A stretch of DNA of 51,624 bases, from assembly GCA_937923515.1 (NCBI GenBank), contig CALDUF010000083.1:1-51624 (forward strand), given 5' to 3'. The notes beneath the pieces are model-generated. The model did not search any database. It was not told the origin of the DNA and saw only the letters and a program-made list of their open reading frames with translations. Positions 1 through 8,250 of the stretch are shown here, piece after piece (position 1 is the stretch's first letter; every line of letters starts with the position of its first letter). The stretch is from an uncultured Flavobacteriaceae bacterium (GTDB lineage Bacteria; Bacteroidota; Bacteroidia; Flavobacteriales; Flavobacteriaceae). Position numbers and translations under genes: made by a program.

Positions 1-27
1 AGTATAGGTTAAACTTAAAGATCACTC

Positions 28-516
28 TTATTGGGTTTTAAAACTAATAGAATCTCCAACGTTTAAAGCCCAAGTATCTGCTAATCCAGCATTAATTTCT
101 AACACATATTTTGCAGGTGCATTTGATGGTAACGAGGCTTCATTAAATGGTTGTGCGTTTTTTTGAAAACTTACTATATTTCGGTTGGCATTAATGTAAA
201 CAATATCCAATGGTATTCTCGTGTTTTTCATATAGAAAAAACGTTCTTGTTCATCTTCAAAAACAAATAGCATCCCTTGTTTAGTTGCCATGGTATTGCG
301 ATACATCAACCCGGTTTGGATGTCAAAATCAGTATCTGCAATTTCAATATCAAGACCTACTTTTAAAGTCTCATTTTTAGAATCAAAAATAGAAAGTTCA
401 CCTTCTTTTTTAAAAGCAACCTCGGTTTGTTTGATGTTTTGCTTTTCCTGCTTACAAGCTTTACAAACACTACAAGCGATAAGAAGAATGAGAACAGCAC
501 TTAAAAAACGTTTCAT
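28..516 (-). CDS. DUF192 domain lipoprotein
   Basis: This is a 162-residue protein. The N-terminus is hydrophobic and ends in a lipobox-like LIAC, which puts the lipid-modified cysteine at residue 15; two more cysteines follow at 18 and 21. Residues about 45-160 form a DUF192 domain, recognisable by the run around TGLMYRNTM, the GMLFVF segment and the MKNTRIPLDI segment. DUF192 proteins are small beta-rich domains of unknown biochemical role that are often exported. The gene starts 3 bases after lgt ends and is co-directional, so the two are very likely co-transcribed. That pairing fits, since Lgt adds lipid to proteins such as this one. The family call is firm and the function is unknown. 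Confidence 0.85.
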   Translation of the reverse strand: MKRFLSAVLILLIACSVCKACKQEKQNIKQTEVAFKKEGELSIFDSKNETLKVGLDIEIADTDFDIQTGLMYRNTMATKQGMLFVFEDEQERFFYMKNTRIPLDIVYINANRNIVSFQKNAQPFNEASLPSNAPAKYVLEINAGLADTWALNVGDSISFKTQ

Positions 517-518
517 AG

Positions 519-1442
519 TTACGCCACTGGTGTTTTAGGTTTGTATAAAAACATAAAATACAAACCAATAAGAACAAAAGGAATACTTAACCATTGCCCT
601 GTATTTAGTCCAAACCAATTGATATACTCGTCGCCTTGTGGTTCTTTTACGTATTCTACAAAAAAGCGTACCGTCCAAAGTAGCACCAAAAACAAACCAA
701 ATAAAAAGCCTGTTTGGTTGCGTTTTGGTGTTTTAGAGTAGAAATACCACAACGCTAAAAACACAAAAATATAGCAAAACGATTCATAAAGTTGCGATGG
801 GTGGCGGTACGGTACAGCCTCTAATAATTCTGGATTGCTAGCTACTGCATTATACGCATCTTGTACATCTTTAATACCTGTTTTTCTAACAACATCGTAT
901 TTATTATAATAATCTTGAATAAAGCGAACACCAAGCGAAAAATCGCCTGAGGCTTTTCCTATAATTTCAGAATTGATAAAATTACCAATTCTAACAAATA
1001 CAGCTCCCGAAGCTACGGGAATTACAATACGATCTAAAATCCATAATAGCGATTTATAATTGTATTTTTTTCGGTATAAATACATGCCAAGTATAATACC
1101 TATAGCAGCACCGTGGCTTGCCAGCCCTTGGAAACCTGTAAACTCAACACCATTTTTAAAACTAAAGGGTAAGAATATGCTAAAAAAGTCTTGTTTTATA
1201 AGTTCTGACTGGTAAAATAAAACATGCCCTAAACGTGCACCAAGCATCGTGGAGAGTACAACATAAATAAACATAGGGTCTAAAAACTCTAAATTTATTT
1301 TCTCTTTGGTGTAAATACGTTTCATAATGTACCATCCCAAAATAAACGCGATAACCCACATTAGGCTATAAAAATGTAGTTTAAAATTACCTACAATATC
1401 AATTCCCGTTACAGGATTCCAATCAAATTTTAATGCGTGCAT
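519..1442 (-). CDS. lgt: Prolipoprotein diacylglyceryl transferase
   Basis: Lgt moves a diacylglyceryl group from phosphatidylglycerol onto the lipobox cysteine of prelipoproteins at the inner membrane. The protein has 307 residues and about seven hydrophobic segments, as expected for the family. Visible signatures are GLASHGAAIG (the essential His region), the RIGNFINSE core of the Lgt signature, and HPSQLYES. The C-terminus ends in a short hydrophilic tail. Lipoproteins are numerous in this window, for example the DUF192 neighbour downstream, the PPIase, GldI and DUF6146. The start ATG follows a 163-base gap after the PPIase gene, so lgt probably begins its own transcript and carries the DUF192 gene with it. 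Confidence 0.95.
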   Translation of the reverse strand: MHALKFDWNPVTGIDIVGNFKLHFYSLMWVIAFILGWYIMKRIYTKEKINLEFLDPMFIYVVLSTMLGARLGHVLFYQSELIKQDFFSIFLPFSFKNGVEFTGFQGLASHGAAIGIILGMYLYRKKYNYKSLLWILDRIVIPVASGAVFVRIGNFINSEIIGKASGDFSLGVRFIQDYYNKYDVVRKTGIKDVQDAYNAVASNPELLEAVPYRHPSQLYESFCYIFVFLALWYFYSKTPKRNQTGFLFGLFLVLLWTVRFFVEYVKEPQGDEYINWFGLNTGQWLSIPFVLIGLYFMFLYKPKTPVA

Positions 1443-1605
1443 GTGTATAATTTTACAGCGTAAATATAACGGTTTAACATCACTTAAGTGTTAAAATTTT
1501 GTTTAGCAATGTCTCAAAAGTAATTACCAGAATAAAAAGTCAAATAGTTGCTAATTGTAGTGTTTCTAAAATTTTTAGACGTTTTAATAAAGTATAAAGC
1601 GTGAG

Positions 1606-2733
1606 TTATTTTACCAAACTTAAAATTTCAACTTCAAAAATAAGATTAGTTTTTGGAGGTATACCACGATTGCCCGATTCGCCATAGGCCAAATGATAAG
1701 GGATAAATAAGGTAGCTTTATCACCAACATTTAACTGTTGTAAACCTTCTTTAAATCCAGCTATCATTGCAGCATCAGGACTTAAATCTGCTTTTATTGG
1801 GGTGTAGGCATTCGCCGCTTTTTTTCCCTTGTTTACAGCATCTAAAGCTTCGGCTATAGTAAGATCGCTAGTATCTAGAATACGCCCATCTTCAAAAAAC
1901 AAAGCATAATGCGTCATCGCTTTAGAAAACGTTTTTAATGGTTCGCCATTGCCTTTTTTAGATATAAAATACTTTAAACCAGATGCTAAGGTTGTAGCTT
2001 TTTCTTTTTGTTTTATGTGTTTCGCTTTTGTGGCAGCTTTTAGTTTTTCTTTACGTGCTTTCTCTTCTTTTTCTCTTTTCTCGCGTTCTGCAAAATGGTT
2101 TTCAAAAACTTCAGGAGCGTCAAAATTTTTAGCATCACGTCCTTTTCTAATAATTTGTAATTGATTAATTACAACACTATCCAGTGGTTTATCTCGCGCA
2201 TCGGTTGTAACGTTAGAAATAGAATCTTGCACTTCTAATCCAATAACCAACTCACCAAAAACAGAATAACGGTTGTTTAAATCAGGTCGTGGCACTTCAG
2301 TAATGTAAAATTGACTACCATTGGTATTAGCACCAGAATTTGCCATAGCCAAAACCCCAGGTTTGTCATGCTTTAAATCAGGATGGAATTCATCCATAAA
2401 ACGGTATCCAGCATTACCTAAACCCGTGCCTAGTGGATCGCCACCTTGTATCATAAACTTATCTTTCACTCTGTGAAATATAAGTCCGTCGTAAAACTTT
2501 TTTTCTTTGTATTCTTTTGATACTAGCGTATTTGTACCTTCGGCTAAAGAAATAAAATTTGCTGAGGTAACGGGTGCTTTTTTGTAATGTAATTTCGCCA
2601 CCATTTTGCCTTTTGTTGTATTTATTTCTGCGTAAATACCATCTTCTAATTCTGGGTATTGCGATTTACAACTGGTTAATGCGAGTATTATAAGCGTGCA
2701 AAATATAACGCTTATAGTATTTAATTTTAACAT
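1606..2733 (-). CDS. Cyclophilin-FKBP fusion peptidyl-prolyl isomerase lipoprotein
   Basis: This 375-residue exported protein carries two unrelated prolyl isomerase folds. The signal segment ends in LTSCKSQ, so it is a probable lipoprotein facing the periplasm. Residues about 30-200 are a cyclophilin domain, with FHRVKDKFMIQGGDP, NGSQFYI and the VFGELVIGLEV segment. A highly charged Lys/Glu linker follows at about 200-250. The C-terminal part, about 265-375, is an FKBP domain with VGDKATLFIP and the AYGESG loop. The stop of gldI is followed one base later by the region of this start codon, so the two are one operon. The combination suggests periplasmic folding of exported or gliding proteins. 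That role is inferred. Confidence 0.9.
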   Translation of the reverse strand: MLKLNTISVIFCTLIILALTSCKSQYPELEDGIYAEINTTKGKMVAKLHYKKAPVTSANFISLAEGTNTLVSKEYKEKKFYDGLIFHRVKDKFMIQGGDPLGTGLGNAGYRFMDEFHPDLKHDKPGVLAMANSGANTNGSQFYITEVPRPDLNNRYSVFGELVIGLEVQDSISNVTTDARDKPLDSVVINQLQIIRKGRDAKNFDAPEVFENHFAEREKREKEEKARKEKLKAATKAKHIKQKEKATTLASGLKYFISKKGNGEPLKTFSKAMTHYALFFEDGRILDTSDLTIAEALDAVNKGKKAANAYTPIKADLSPDAAMIAGFKEGLQQLNVGDKATLFIPYHLAYGESGNRGIPPKTNLIFEVEILSLVK

Positions 2734-2734
2734 G

Positions 2735-3283
2735 TTAATTATCTTCTGTTTTGGTAATAGAGTTTACTGTAACTTTTGCAATTAAAGGAATATTGGCACC
2801 AATTTTATTTTCGTCACCGTAGTAACCATAAGCTTTTTGTGAAGGAAATAAAAAGGTAACGGTTTCTCCAGTTTTCATTAATTTTAAGCCTTCACGCAAA
2901 CCAGTAAATAGCTCTTGTCTATCCATCGCATAGTCTAAATTTTTAAAATTGTCTTCTGGATAAATTAGAGTGCCATTTAAGTCTTTTAGAGAATAAGAAT
3001 AGTTTACGATATCTCCAAAATTAGGTGTTACAAGGGTGTCCTCGTTACGTTTTTCGTTGTAGTAGTACCAAAATCCGTTTTCTGAAGCAATGTATGTATT
3101 ACTCTCATTTGCAGACATTATTTGTTCAATTAGCGCCTGCTCTTTAGCGTTTAATTTTTTGTTGCGTTCTAAAGATTCATCTATAAATGAGCCTGTTTTA
3201 ACCGAAATAGGTTTTCGTGCTTCTGGTGTTTTACAATTAAAACATAAAACGGTAATCAGTACTAAAATAAAAAATTTATACAT
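2735..3283 (-). CDS. gldI: Gliding motility-associated peptidyl-prolyl isomerase GldI
   Basis: GldI is an FKBP-type prolyl isomerase lipoprotein of gliding Bacteroidota. The 182-residue product has a short signal ending at NCKTPEA (lipid cysteine about residue 17) and a helical charged stretch at about 35-65. A compact FKBP domain covers about 75-178, with FGDIVNYSYSL, GLREGLKLMKTGE and FLFPSQKAYGYYG. It lies between the cyclophilin/FKBP gene and the DHH phosphoesterase, overlapping the latter by 8 bases, which indicates translational coupling. In Flavobacterium johnsoniae GldI is known to be needed for gliding. The presence of this gene suggests, but does not prove, that this organism glides, since no other gld gene is in the window. 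Confidence 0.92.
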   Translation of the reverse strand: MYKFFILVLITVLCFNCKTPEARKPISVKTGSFIDESLERNKKLNAKEQALIEQIMSANESNTYIASENGFWYYYNEKRNEDTLVTPNFGDIVNYSYSLKDLNGTLIYPEDNFKNLDYAMDRQELFTGLREGLKLMKTGETVTFLFPSQKAYGYYGDENKIGANIPLIAKVTVNSITKTEDN

Positions 3284-4295
3284 GGTTTAGGGCGTCTTTA
3301 TATTGAGGTAATATACTAAGAAATTTTTCAATGGTAGTATCTAATGCTGTTTCGCTGCGTCCACCAGCTGCATTATTATGTCCACCACCGTTAAAATGCG
3401 AACGCGAAAATTCATTTACCGAAAAATTACCTTTGGAACGTAATGATATTTTAATGATACCTTCCTGCTTATCTTCAATAAAGATAGCGGCAAAAATAAT
3501 GTTGTCTAAAGAAAGCGCATAATTTACAACACCTTCAGTATCTCCCTTCTTATAATCAAATTGGCGAAGTTCGTTTTGCGTTAAAGTAATATAAGCAGTT
3601 CTTAATTCAGGAAGCACCCTTAAATTGGTTAAGGCACAACCTAATAATTGCAAGCGATTGTAACTATTCGTATCGTAAACATTGTTATGAATAGAAGCAT
3701 TTTGCGCACCTTTTTCAATTAATTCCGCTACAATGCGGTGTGTGGTGCTAGTAGTAGATTTAAACCTAAAAGAGCCTGTATCTGTCATAATACCCAAATA
3801 AAGGCAAGTGGCAATATTACTGTCTATTTTATCGGTATCTTCTAACATCGCAATAAAATGATATATCATTTCGCAGGTAGAACTCATGGTAACATCGCTA
3901 TACGTAAATGTTGCATAGTTATCAGGTTCTTGGTGGTGGTCTATTAAAATTTTAGTAGCGGTTGATGTTTCTAATACAGACTGCATTTGCCCTGTTCTAT
4001 GAAAGGCATTAAAGTCTAAAGTAAAAATAATATCGGCAGCTTCAATAGCTTTATCACTAGCTTCGGTTTGCGTATCGTGTTTTAGTATGCTGTCTTCAGC
4101 AGGCACCCATTTTAAAAATTTAGGATAATCGTTAGGTGTAATTACTTGTGCCTTGTGGTGGTATTGCTTTAGGTAATGGTATAAGCCTAAAGTTGAGCCT
4201 ATAGCATCACCATCAGGGTTTTTATGGCACACAATAACAATGTTTTTTGGTGTGCTTAATAAGGCTTTTATAGCCGTAATATCGTTTTTATTCAT
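3276..4295 (-). CDS. DHH/DHHA1 family phosphoesterase (NrnA-like)
   Basis: This is a 339-residue cytosolic phosphoesterase of the DHH family, which includes nanoRNases and pAp or cyclic-dinucleotide phosphatases. The metal-binding motifs are in order: NPDGDAIGS near residue 30, TLDFNAFHR near 95, the name-giving LIDHHQEP near 118, and a C-terminal DHHA1 glycine motif GGGHNNAAGG near 305. The length matches NrnA-type enzymes, whose usual work is degrading 2-5 nt RNA and dephosphorylating pAp. It overlaps gldI by 8 bases and diverges from ndk. The fold is certain and the exact substrate is inferred. Confidence 0.88.
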   Translation of the reverse strand: MNKNDITAIKALLSTPKNIVIVCHKNPDGDAIGSTLGLYHYLKQYHHKAQVITPNDYPKFLKWVPAEDSILKHDTQTEASDKAIEAADIIFTLDFNAFHRTGQMQSVLETSTATKILIDHHQEPDNYATFTYSDVTMSSTCEMIYHFIAMLEDTDKIDSNIATCLYLGIMTDTGSFRFKSTTSTTHRIVAELIEKGAQNASIHNNVYDTNSYNRLQLLGCALTNLRVLPELRTAYITLTQNELRQFDYKKGDTEGVVNYALSLDNIIFAAIFIEDKQEGIIKISLRSKGNFSVNEFSRSHFNGGGHNNAAGGRSETALDTTIEKFLSILPQYKDALNHV

Positions 4296-4322
4296 AGATA
4301 ACGAAGATACAATTTTTTAAAC

Positions 4323-4352
4323 TTGCTATTTATTGAAAATGCCTTACTTTTG
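4323..4352 (+). promoter_or_regulatory. Bacteroidota-type promoter of ndk
   Basis: TTG at 4323-4325, a 19-base spacer and TACTTTTG at 4345-4352 fit the flavobacterial vegetative promoter TTG-N(17-23)-TAnnTTTG exactly. The ndk ATG lies 19 bases after the -7 element, so the leader is only about 15 bases. The promoter sits in the 76-base divergent gap between the DHH phosphoesterase and ndk. Confidence 0.75.
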
Positions 4353-4371
4353 CGGCAAATAAAAAAACAAA

Positions 4372-4791
4372 ATGGCAACAAATAGAACATTTACAATGCT
4401 TAAACCAGATGCAGTTGAAAAAGGGCATATTGGTGCGATATTAGAAAAAATTACAGCTTCAGGGTTTAGAATTGTGGCAATGAAGTTAACACAGATGACT
4501 AAGGCTGATGCCGAAACATTTTACGCAATACATAATGAGCGTCCGTTTTTCCCAGAACTAGTGGAATACATGACACGCGGACCAATTGTAGCGGCAATCT
4601 TAGAAAAGGAAAATGCAGTAGAAGATTTTAGAACATTAATAGGTGCTACAAATCCTGCTGATGCTGCCGATGGTACTATTAGAAAAATGTATGCTGCTTC
4701 TATAAGCGAAAATGCAGTGCATGGTAGTGATAGTGATGATAATGCTGCAATAGAAGGGGCGTTTCACTTTTCTGGAAGAGACCAGTTTTAA
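4372..4791 (+). CDS. ndk: Nucleoside diphosphate kinase
   Basis: Ndk transfers the terminal phosphate of ATP to nucleoside diphosphates through a phosphohistidine, balancing the NTP and dNTP pools. The 139-residue length is standard. The catalytic histidine lies in the family motif near residue 117 (NAVHGSDSD), and MLKPDAV at the N-terminus and the [11 protein letters not shown] segment are typical. A good promoter lies directly upstream and a strong hairpin terminator directly downstream, so ndk is a single-gene transcript. It is convergent with rplS. Confidence 0.97.
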   Translation: MATNRTFTMLKPDAVEKGHIGAILEKITASGFRIVAMKLTQMTKADAETFYAIHNERPFFPELVEYMTRGPIVAAILEKENAVEDFRTLIGATNPADAADGTIRKMYAASISENAVHGSDSDDNAAIEGAFHFSGRDQF

Positions 4792-4809
4792 AAACATAAT
4801 TTTAGATAT

Positions 4810-4846
4810 AAAAACAGCCCGAAACGAAAGTTTCGGGCTGTTTTTA
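4810..4846 (+). terminator. Intrinsic terminator of ndk (bidirectional form)
   Basis: A perfect 16-base-pair stem (4810-4825 with 4830-4845), with GAAA as its tetraloop and A/T runs on both sides, lies 18 bases after the ndk stop. The T-run serves the plus strand. The mirrored A-run would let it stop minus-strand transcription as well. Confidence 0.9.
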
Positions 4847-4976
4847 TTTATACTATTTCGTCTTAAAATAATGTGGTGCAAATCAACTATTAAGTTCAAA
4901 CAAACTCATAACCTTTATATCTTATAAGCAAAGTACTAGTTAGTTGATAATGCCATCATTATAGCATTAACCCATA

Positions 4977-5009
4977 AAAAAACCAGAGCAATAATTGCTC
5001 TGGTTTTTT
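4977..5009 (-). terminator. Intrinsic terminator of rplS (bidirectional form)
   Basis: A perfect 15-base-pair stem (4977-4991 with 4995-5009) with a 3-base loop is flanked by A and T runs. It lies about 43 bases beyond the rplS stop and so ends the minus-strand transcript. With the ndk hairpin about 130 bases away, it isolates the two convergent genes. Confidence 0.88.
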
Positions 5010-5052
5010 ATTTATATCACCTGTATAAAGGTAAATTATGTGGTATAAAAAA

Positions 5053-5403
5053 CTAGCGTCTTTGTTCTTTAATTCTAGCTTTTTTACCAGTAAGACCTCT
5101 AAAGTAGTATATACGAGCACGACGTACTTTACCGCGCTTATTCACTTCAATTTTCTGTAAAGCAGGTAAGTTTACAGGAAAAATACGTTCTACACCAATA
5201 GAACCAGACATTTTTCTAATTGTAAATGTCTCAGAAGACCCAGATCCTCTACGTTGAATTACTACACCTCTAAAAAACTGAGTACGCGTTTTGCTACCCT
5301 CTTTAATTTCGTAAAATACAGTAATTGTATCACCAGCACTAAATTCTGGTAAATCTTTTCTCGTTACAAATTCGTCTTGAACAAATTTTACTAAAGCTTC
5401 CAT
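5053..5403 (-). CDS. rplS: 50S ribosomal protein L19
   Basis: L19 sits at the interface of the 30S and 50S subunits. The product has 116 residues, the usual length. It carries the family signatures [13 protein letters not shown] near residue 24, [14 protein letters not shown] and the [17 protein letters not shown] segment, and ends in a basic tail. It is monocistronic here, with its own promoter 75 bases upstream and a terminator downstream, rather than part of an rpsP-rimM-trmD-rplS operon as in many other phyla. Confidence 0.97.
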   Translation of the reverse strand: MEALVKFVQDEFVTRKDLPEFSAGDTITVFYEIKEGSKTRTQFFRGVVIQRRGSGSSETFTIRKMSGSIGVERIFPVNLPALQKIEVNKRGKVRRARIYYFRGLTGKKARIKEQRR

Positions 5404-5477
5404 TTCTTTTTAATTAAAAATAATTGATTCGAAACAACATTCACGATTTTCGCCAGAGGTTAACCCGAAATTGGCTG

Positions 5478-5507
5478 CAAATATACTTATAATTTGATAA
5501 TGCGCAA
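5478..5507 (-). promoter_or_regulatory. Bacteroidota-type promoter of rplS
   Basis: Read on the minus strand this is TTG (5507-5505), a 19-base spacer and TATATTTG (5485-5478). This fits the flavobacterial consensus exactly. The distance to the rplS ATG implies a leader of about 70 bases. The structured repeat at 5529-5726 begins only about 20 bases upstream of the -33 element. Confidence 0.72.
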
Positions 5508-5528
5508 TTTTTAAGATTATTTTTTTGG

Positions 5529-5726
5529 GTGTTACCCCGTTTGGTTAAAAACGGGCGTTTAATTAATAGAAACCCGCTCCAAACGGGGTCGGGCTATCCG
5601 CTATATCTTTTCTTTTTGTTGGTGTCATGCCTGCAAAAGCAGGAAACTATAGCACCATTTACGCATAACGTAAAGTCAGTCTAATTTATAACAAAAACAA
5701 AAGGATGCCGCTACTATCCCTAACAC
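5529..5726 (+). repeat. Structured interspersed repeat, copy 1
   Basis: The element folds as a closing stem with two arms. The closing stem is GTGTTA (5529-5534) with TAACAC (5721-5726). Arm A is a perfect 10-bp stem, CCCCGTTTGG (5535-5544) with its complement at 5579-5588. Arm B is a 13-bp stem with one mismatch (5608-5620 with 5690-5702). Between the arms lie conserved unpaired blocks, GGGCTATCCGC at 5591-5601 and GGATGCCGCTACTATCCC at 5703-5720. Copy 2 at 37731-37952 has the same blocks but different, still complementary, stems. The tip of arm B holds extra hairpins, such as CCTGCAAAAGCAGG near 5630. With its flanks it fills most of the 455-base gap 5404-5858, where I see no gene. I recall similar sequences from other flavobacterial genomes but could not check this. 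Confidence 0.75.
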
Positions 5727-5858
5727 GGGTGTGTTTGCCACTGGTTGTAATTAAACCTAAAGTTGTTCTGTTTTTTTAAAGATTTGTATGTAGCAACATA
5801 AGGCACTCATTAAATTCATTTAAACTTAAAAACAAAATTATCTCAAAATTGTACACTA

Positions 5859-7346
5859 TCAATACTTAGCAGCCTTACCATTAGCTAAAGATTGTTTTAT
5901 AAACTCCCGTAAATCATCATTAGCTTTTATCAAATCATCATTACGCAAATACATCATATGGCCACTTCGATAGCCTTTAAATGTAAAACGGTCTTTTAAT
6001 TTTCCGCTAGGGTCTATTTGCCACATGGTATATTTTGCAGCAAAATAGGTAGTAGCACCATCGTAATAGCCAGATTGTACCAAAACTTTTAAATATGGGT
6101 TTTGCGCCATGGCTTGTCTTAACCCTTCGCGAACATTATCATTGCGTCGGTCCCATGGGTGTACATCTCCAAACATATTATATTTTACATCGGTTTTAAA
6201 GTTAAGATGTTCTCTTAAATAATAATTAATGGCTGGCGTAAAGGAGTGCAACCATGAGGTGAGCTCTGGATTATAATCGGGCGCATCACCAGCTTCACTT
6301 TTGTCTATCCCTAGATACCTAGAATCTAAACGCCCAATGGTTTGGCCAGTGGTGTTACGAAGTAAATCTTTCCAAAAAAAGCGTGTAGGTATATCTAAAT
6401 TATTTTGCAGAACAGCGGTTTTACTTAAACCAGAATAATAAGCTATTTTTTCGGCAACGGCTTGTTTTTCTTTATCTGAAACAAAACCACCTTTTGCTAA
6501 TGTTGGCATTAGGGTGTTTATTGCAAAATCTTCAGCTTCTGGTAAAATTTCTAATAAATCTTTTTGTTGTAGAGCGTTTGGTAATGCTTTTTGATACCAA
6601 GCGGCAGCAGTAAAATAAGGTAGGTTTAAAGCTGAATATACAGGTTGGTTTGTGTTGTACAATTTATAATCTGCAGGACTTACTAAAATCACACCATTTA
6701 AATACATCCATTGGCTGTCTTGTAGTGCTTTAGCTAGCCCCATAACGCGGGTGCCACCATAACTTTCGCCAATAATATATTTTGGAGATTCCCAACGGTT
6801 TTTTCTAGTTACAAAGGTGTTAACCCATTCTGCTAAGTATTTAATATCAGCATTAATTCCAAAAAAGTCTTCTCTTTTGGGTAGTTTACCGTTGTTATCT
6901 TCAACCATTCTAGAATATCCAGTGTTTACAGGGTTTACGTAAACCATGTCTGCAATGTCTAAAATAGAGTTTGGGTTGTCTTTAACGCCATAAGGTTGCA
7001 CGGGGTAACCTTCGTTATCAATATTTAATACTTTAGGCCCTGTATAAGCAATATGCATCCAAACAGAAGCAGATCCTGGACCACCGTTAAAGGAAATTAC
7101 CAAAGGTCTTTCTGCCTTGTTTTTTACATTTTTACGTTCGTAATATGTATAAAATAGCGTAGCAGTAGGTTCGCCTTTTGTATTCCAAACGGGTTGCACT
7201 CCAGTTGTAGTTTTATAAGCTACTTGTTGGCCTTTTATAGTGGTAGTATGGTTTGTAACTACCATGGTATCTACCGGAATTATTCTTTTTTGCGAAAAGC
7301 CTAAAACAGTAAAACTGAATACCAGTATGTATACATAGTTTTTCAT
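5859..7346 (-). CDS. S10 family serine carboxypeptidase-like peptidase
   Basis: This is an exported alpha/beta-hydrolase peptidase of about 495 residues. The start is placed at the second methionine, giving MKNYVYILVFSFTVLGF and a clean signal peptide; the upstream ATG at 7355 adds only three residues. The S10 oxyanion motif NGGPGSAS is near residue 90, and the nucleophile is Ser195 in GESYGG. The acid residue is probably in SGYYDGAT near 430, and the histidine is in YRSGHMMY near 462. These enzymes remove C-terminal residues from peptides. The gene stands alone between the structured repeat and the TIGR02757 gene. The precise substrate is unknown. Confidence 0.88.
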   Translation of the reverse strand: MKNYVYILVFSFTVLGFSQKRIIPVDTMVVTNHTTTIKGQQVAYKTTTGVQPVWNTKGEPTATLFYTYYERKNVKNKAERPLVISFNGGPGSASVWMHIAYTGPKVLNIDNEGYPVQPYGVKDNPNSILDIADMVYVNPVNTGYSRMVEDNNGKLPKREDFFGINADIKYLAEWVNTFVTRKNRWESPKYIIGESYGGTRVMGLAKALQDSQWMYLNGVILVSPADYKLYNTNQPVYSALNLPYFTAAAWYQKALPNALQQKDLLEILPEAEDFAINTLMPTLAKGGFVSDKEKQAVAEKIAYYSGLSKTAVLQNNLDIPTRFFWKDLLRNTTGQTIGRLDSRYLGIDKSEAGDAPDYNPELTSWLHSFTPAINYYLREHLNFKTDVKYNMFGDVHPWDRRNDNVREGLRQAMAQNPYLKVLVQSGYYDGATTYFAAKYTMWQIDPSGKLKDRFTFKGYRSGHMMYLRNDDLIKANDDLREFIKQSLANGKAAKY

Positions 7347-7386
7347 GATGCGCATTTGTTTTTGTTAAAGATAATGAAATCTAAAA

Positions 7387-8160
7387 TTAAAACCCTTCAA
7401 AAACACCCAGACCAAAAAGTGCAAAATCGTACTTTACAGGATCGTTTGCATCCAGTTTTCTTAAGTTAGTATCTAATTCAACTAAAGCTTTACCATCATT
7501 CTGTTTGCGTTTTAATAGTCCTAGTTTTCTAGCAACGTTACCAGAATGTACGTCTAACGGACAAGATAATTGGCTAGGAGCAAGCTGTTTCCAAATTCCA
7601 AAATCTACACCAGTATTATCATTACGTACCATCCAACGTAAATACATATTAATACGTTTTGCAGCCGAATTTTTTAAAGGATCACTTACGTGTTTTTGCG
7701 TACGTTGTAAATGTTCAATTTCAAAAAAAGTAGCTTTAAATTGTGAAATTGCGTGTTGTGTAGAATTTGCTTCTACATGCTTCGAAAATAGCGCTTCTAA
7801 CCCGTTATGTTGTTTGTAGATATATTGTAAAGATTTAATAAACTGTACGCAATCATTACCATTAAACGTTCTATGTACAAATGGTTGTAGCTTTTCTAAA
7901 TCTGTAGCTTGGTGCTGCATTACAAAATCGTATGGCGCATGGTCTAATAAGGCCATCAGTTTATGGGCATTATTTATAATACTTTTACGATTGCCCCAAG
8001 CTATAGTTGCTGTTAAAAAACCAGAAATCTCAATATCCTCTTTTCTAGAAAATAAATGTGGAATTTGAATAGGATCGCTTTCAATAAATTTAGGGTTATT
8101 GTATTGTATCACTTTTGCATCTAAAAATGCTTTAAGTTCAGCTTTTGGGAGTTTTTTCAT
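7387..8160 (-). CDS. TIGR02757 family protein
   Basis: A 257-residue cytosolic protein of the TIGR02757 family, which is widespread in Bacteroidota and has no established function. Recognisable family segments are HLFSRKEDIEISGF near residue 34, TIAWGNRKSI near 52, a central MYLRWMVR near 176 and CPLDVHSGNVARKLGL near 199. The last two resemble the DNA-glycosylase-type helix-hairpin-helix region, so a distant link to HhH-GPD proteins is possible but unproven. It is divergent from the MFS gene with a 90-base spacer. On the minus strand a TATTTTTG at 8187-8180 could be its -7 element, but no TTG is correctly spaced. Confidence 0.82.
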   Translation of the reverse strand: MKKLPKAELKAFLDAKVIQYNNPKFIESDPIQIPHLFSRKEDIEISGFLTATIAWGNRKSIINNAHKLMALLDHAPYDFVMQHQATDLEKLQPFVHRTFNGNDCVQFIKSLQYIYKQHNGLEALFSKHVEANSTQHAISQFKATFFEIEHLQRTQKHVSDPLKNSAAKRINMYLRWMVRNDNTGVDFGIWKQLAPSQLSCPLDVHSGNVARKLGLLKRKQNDGKALVELDTNLRKLDANDPVKYDFALFGLGVFEGF

Positions 8161-8250
8161 ATTTATTTTCGTAGTTCCACAAAAATAAATGTAATTAGCG
8201 TAATAAAATCGAGACTGAAGCTTTTTATATGCAAACCATACTATTTTTCA

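Noticed and set aside
5404-5858. Possible riboswitch or L19-type leader upstream of rplS
   Set aside because: The strong structures belong to the repeat element beyond the promoter; the actual leader of about 70 bases shows no clear fold.
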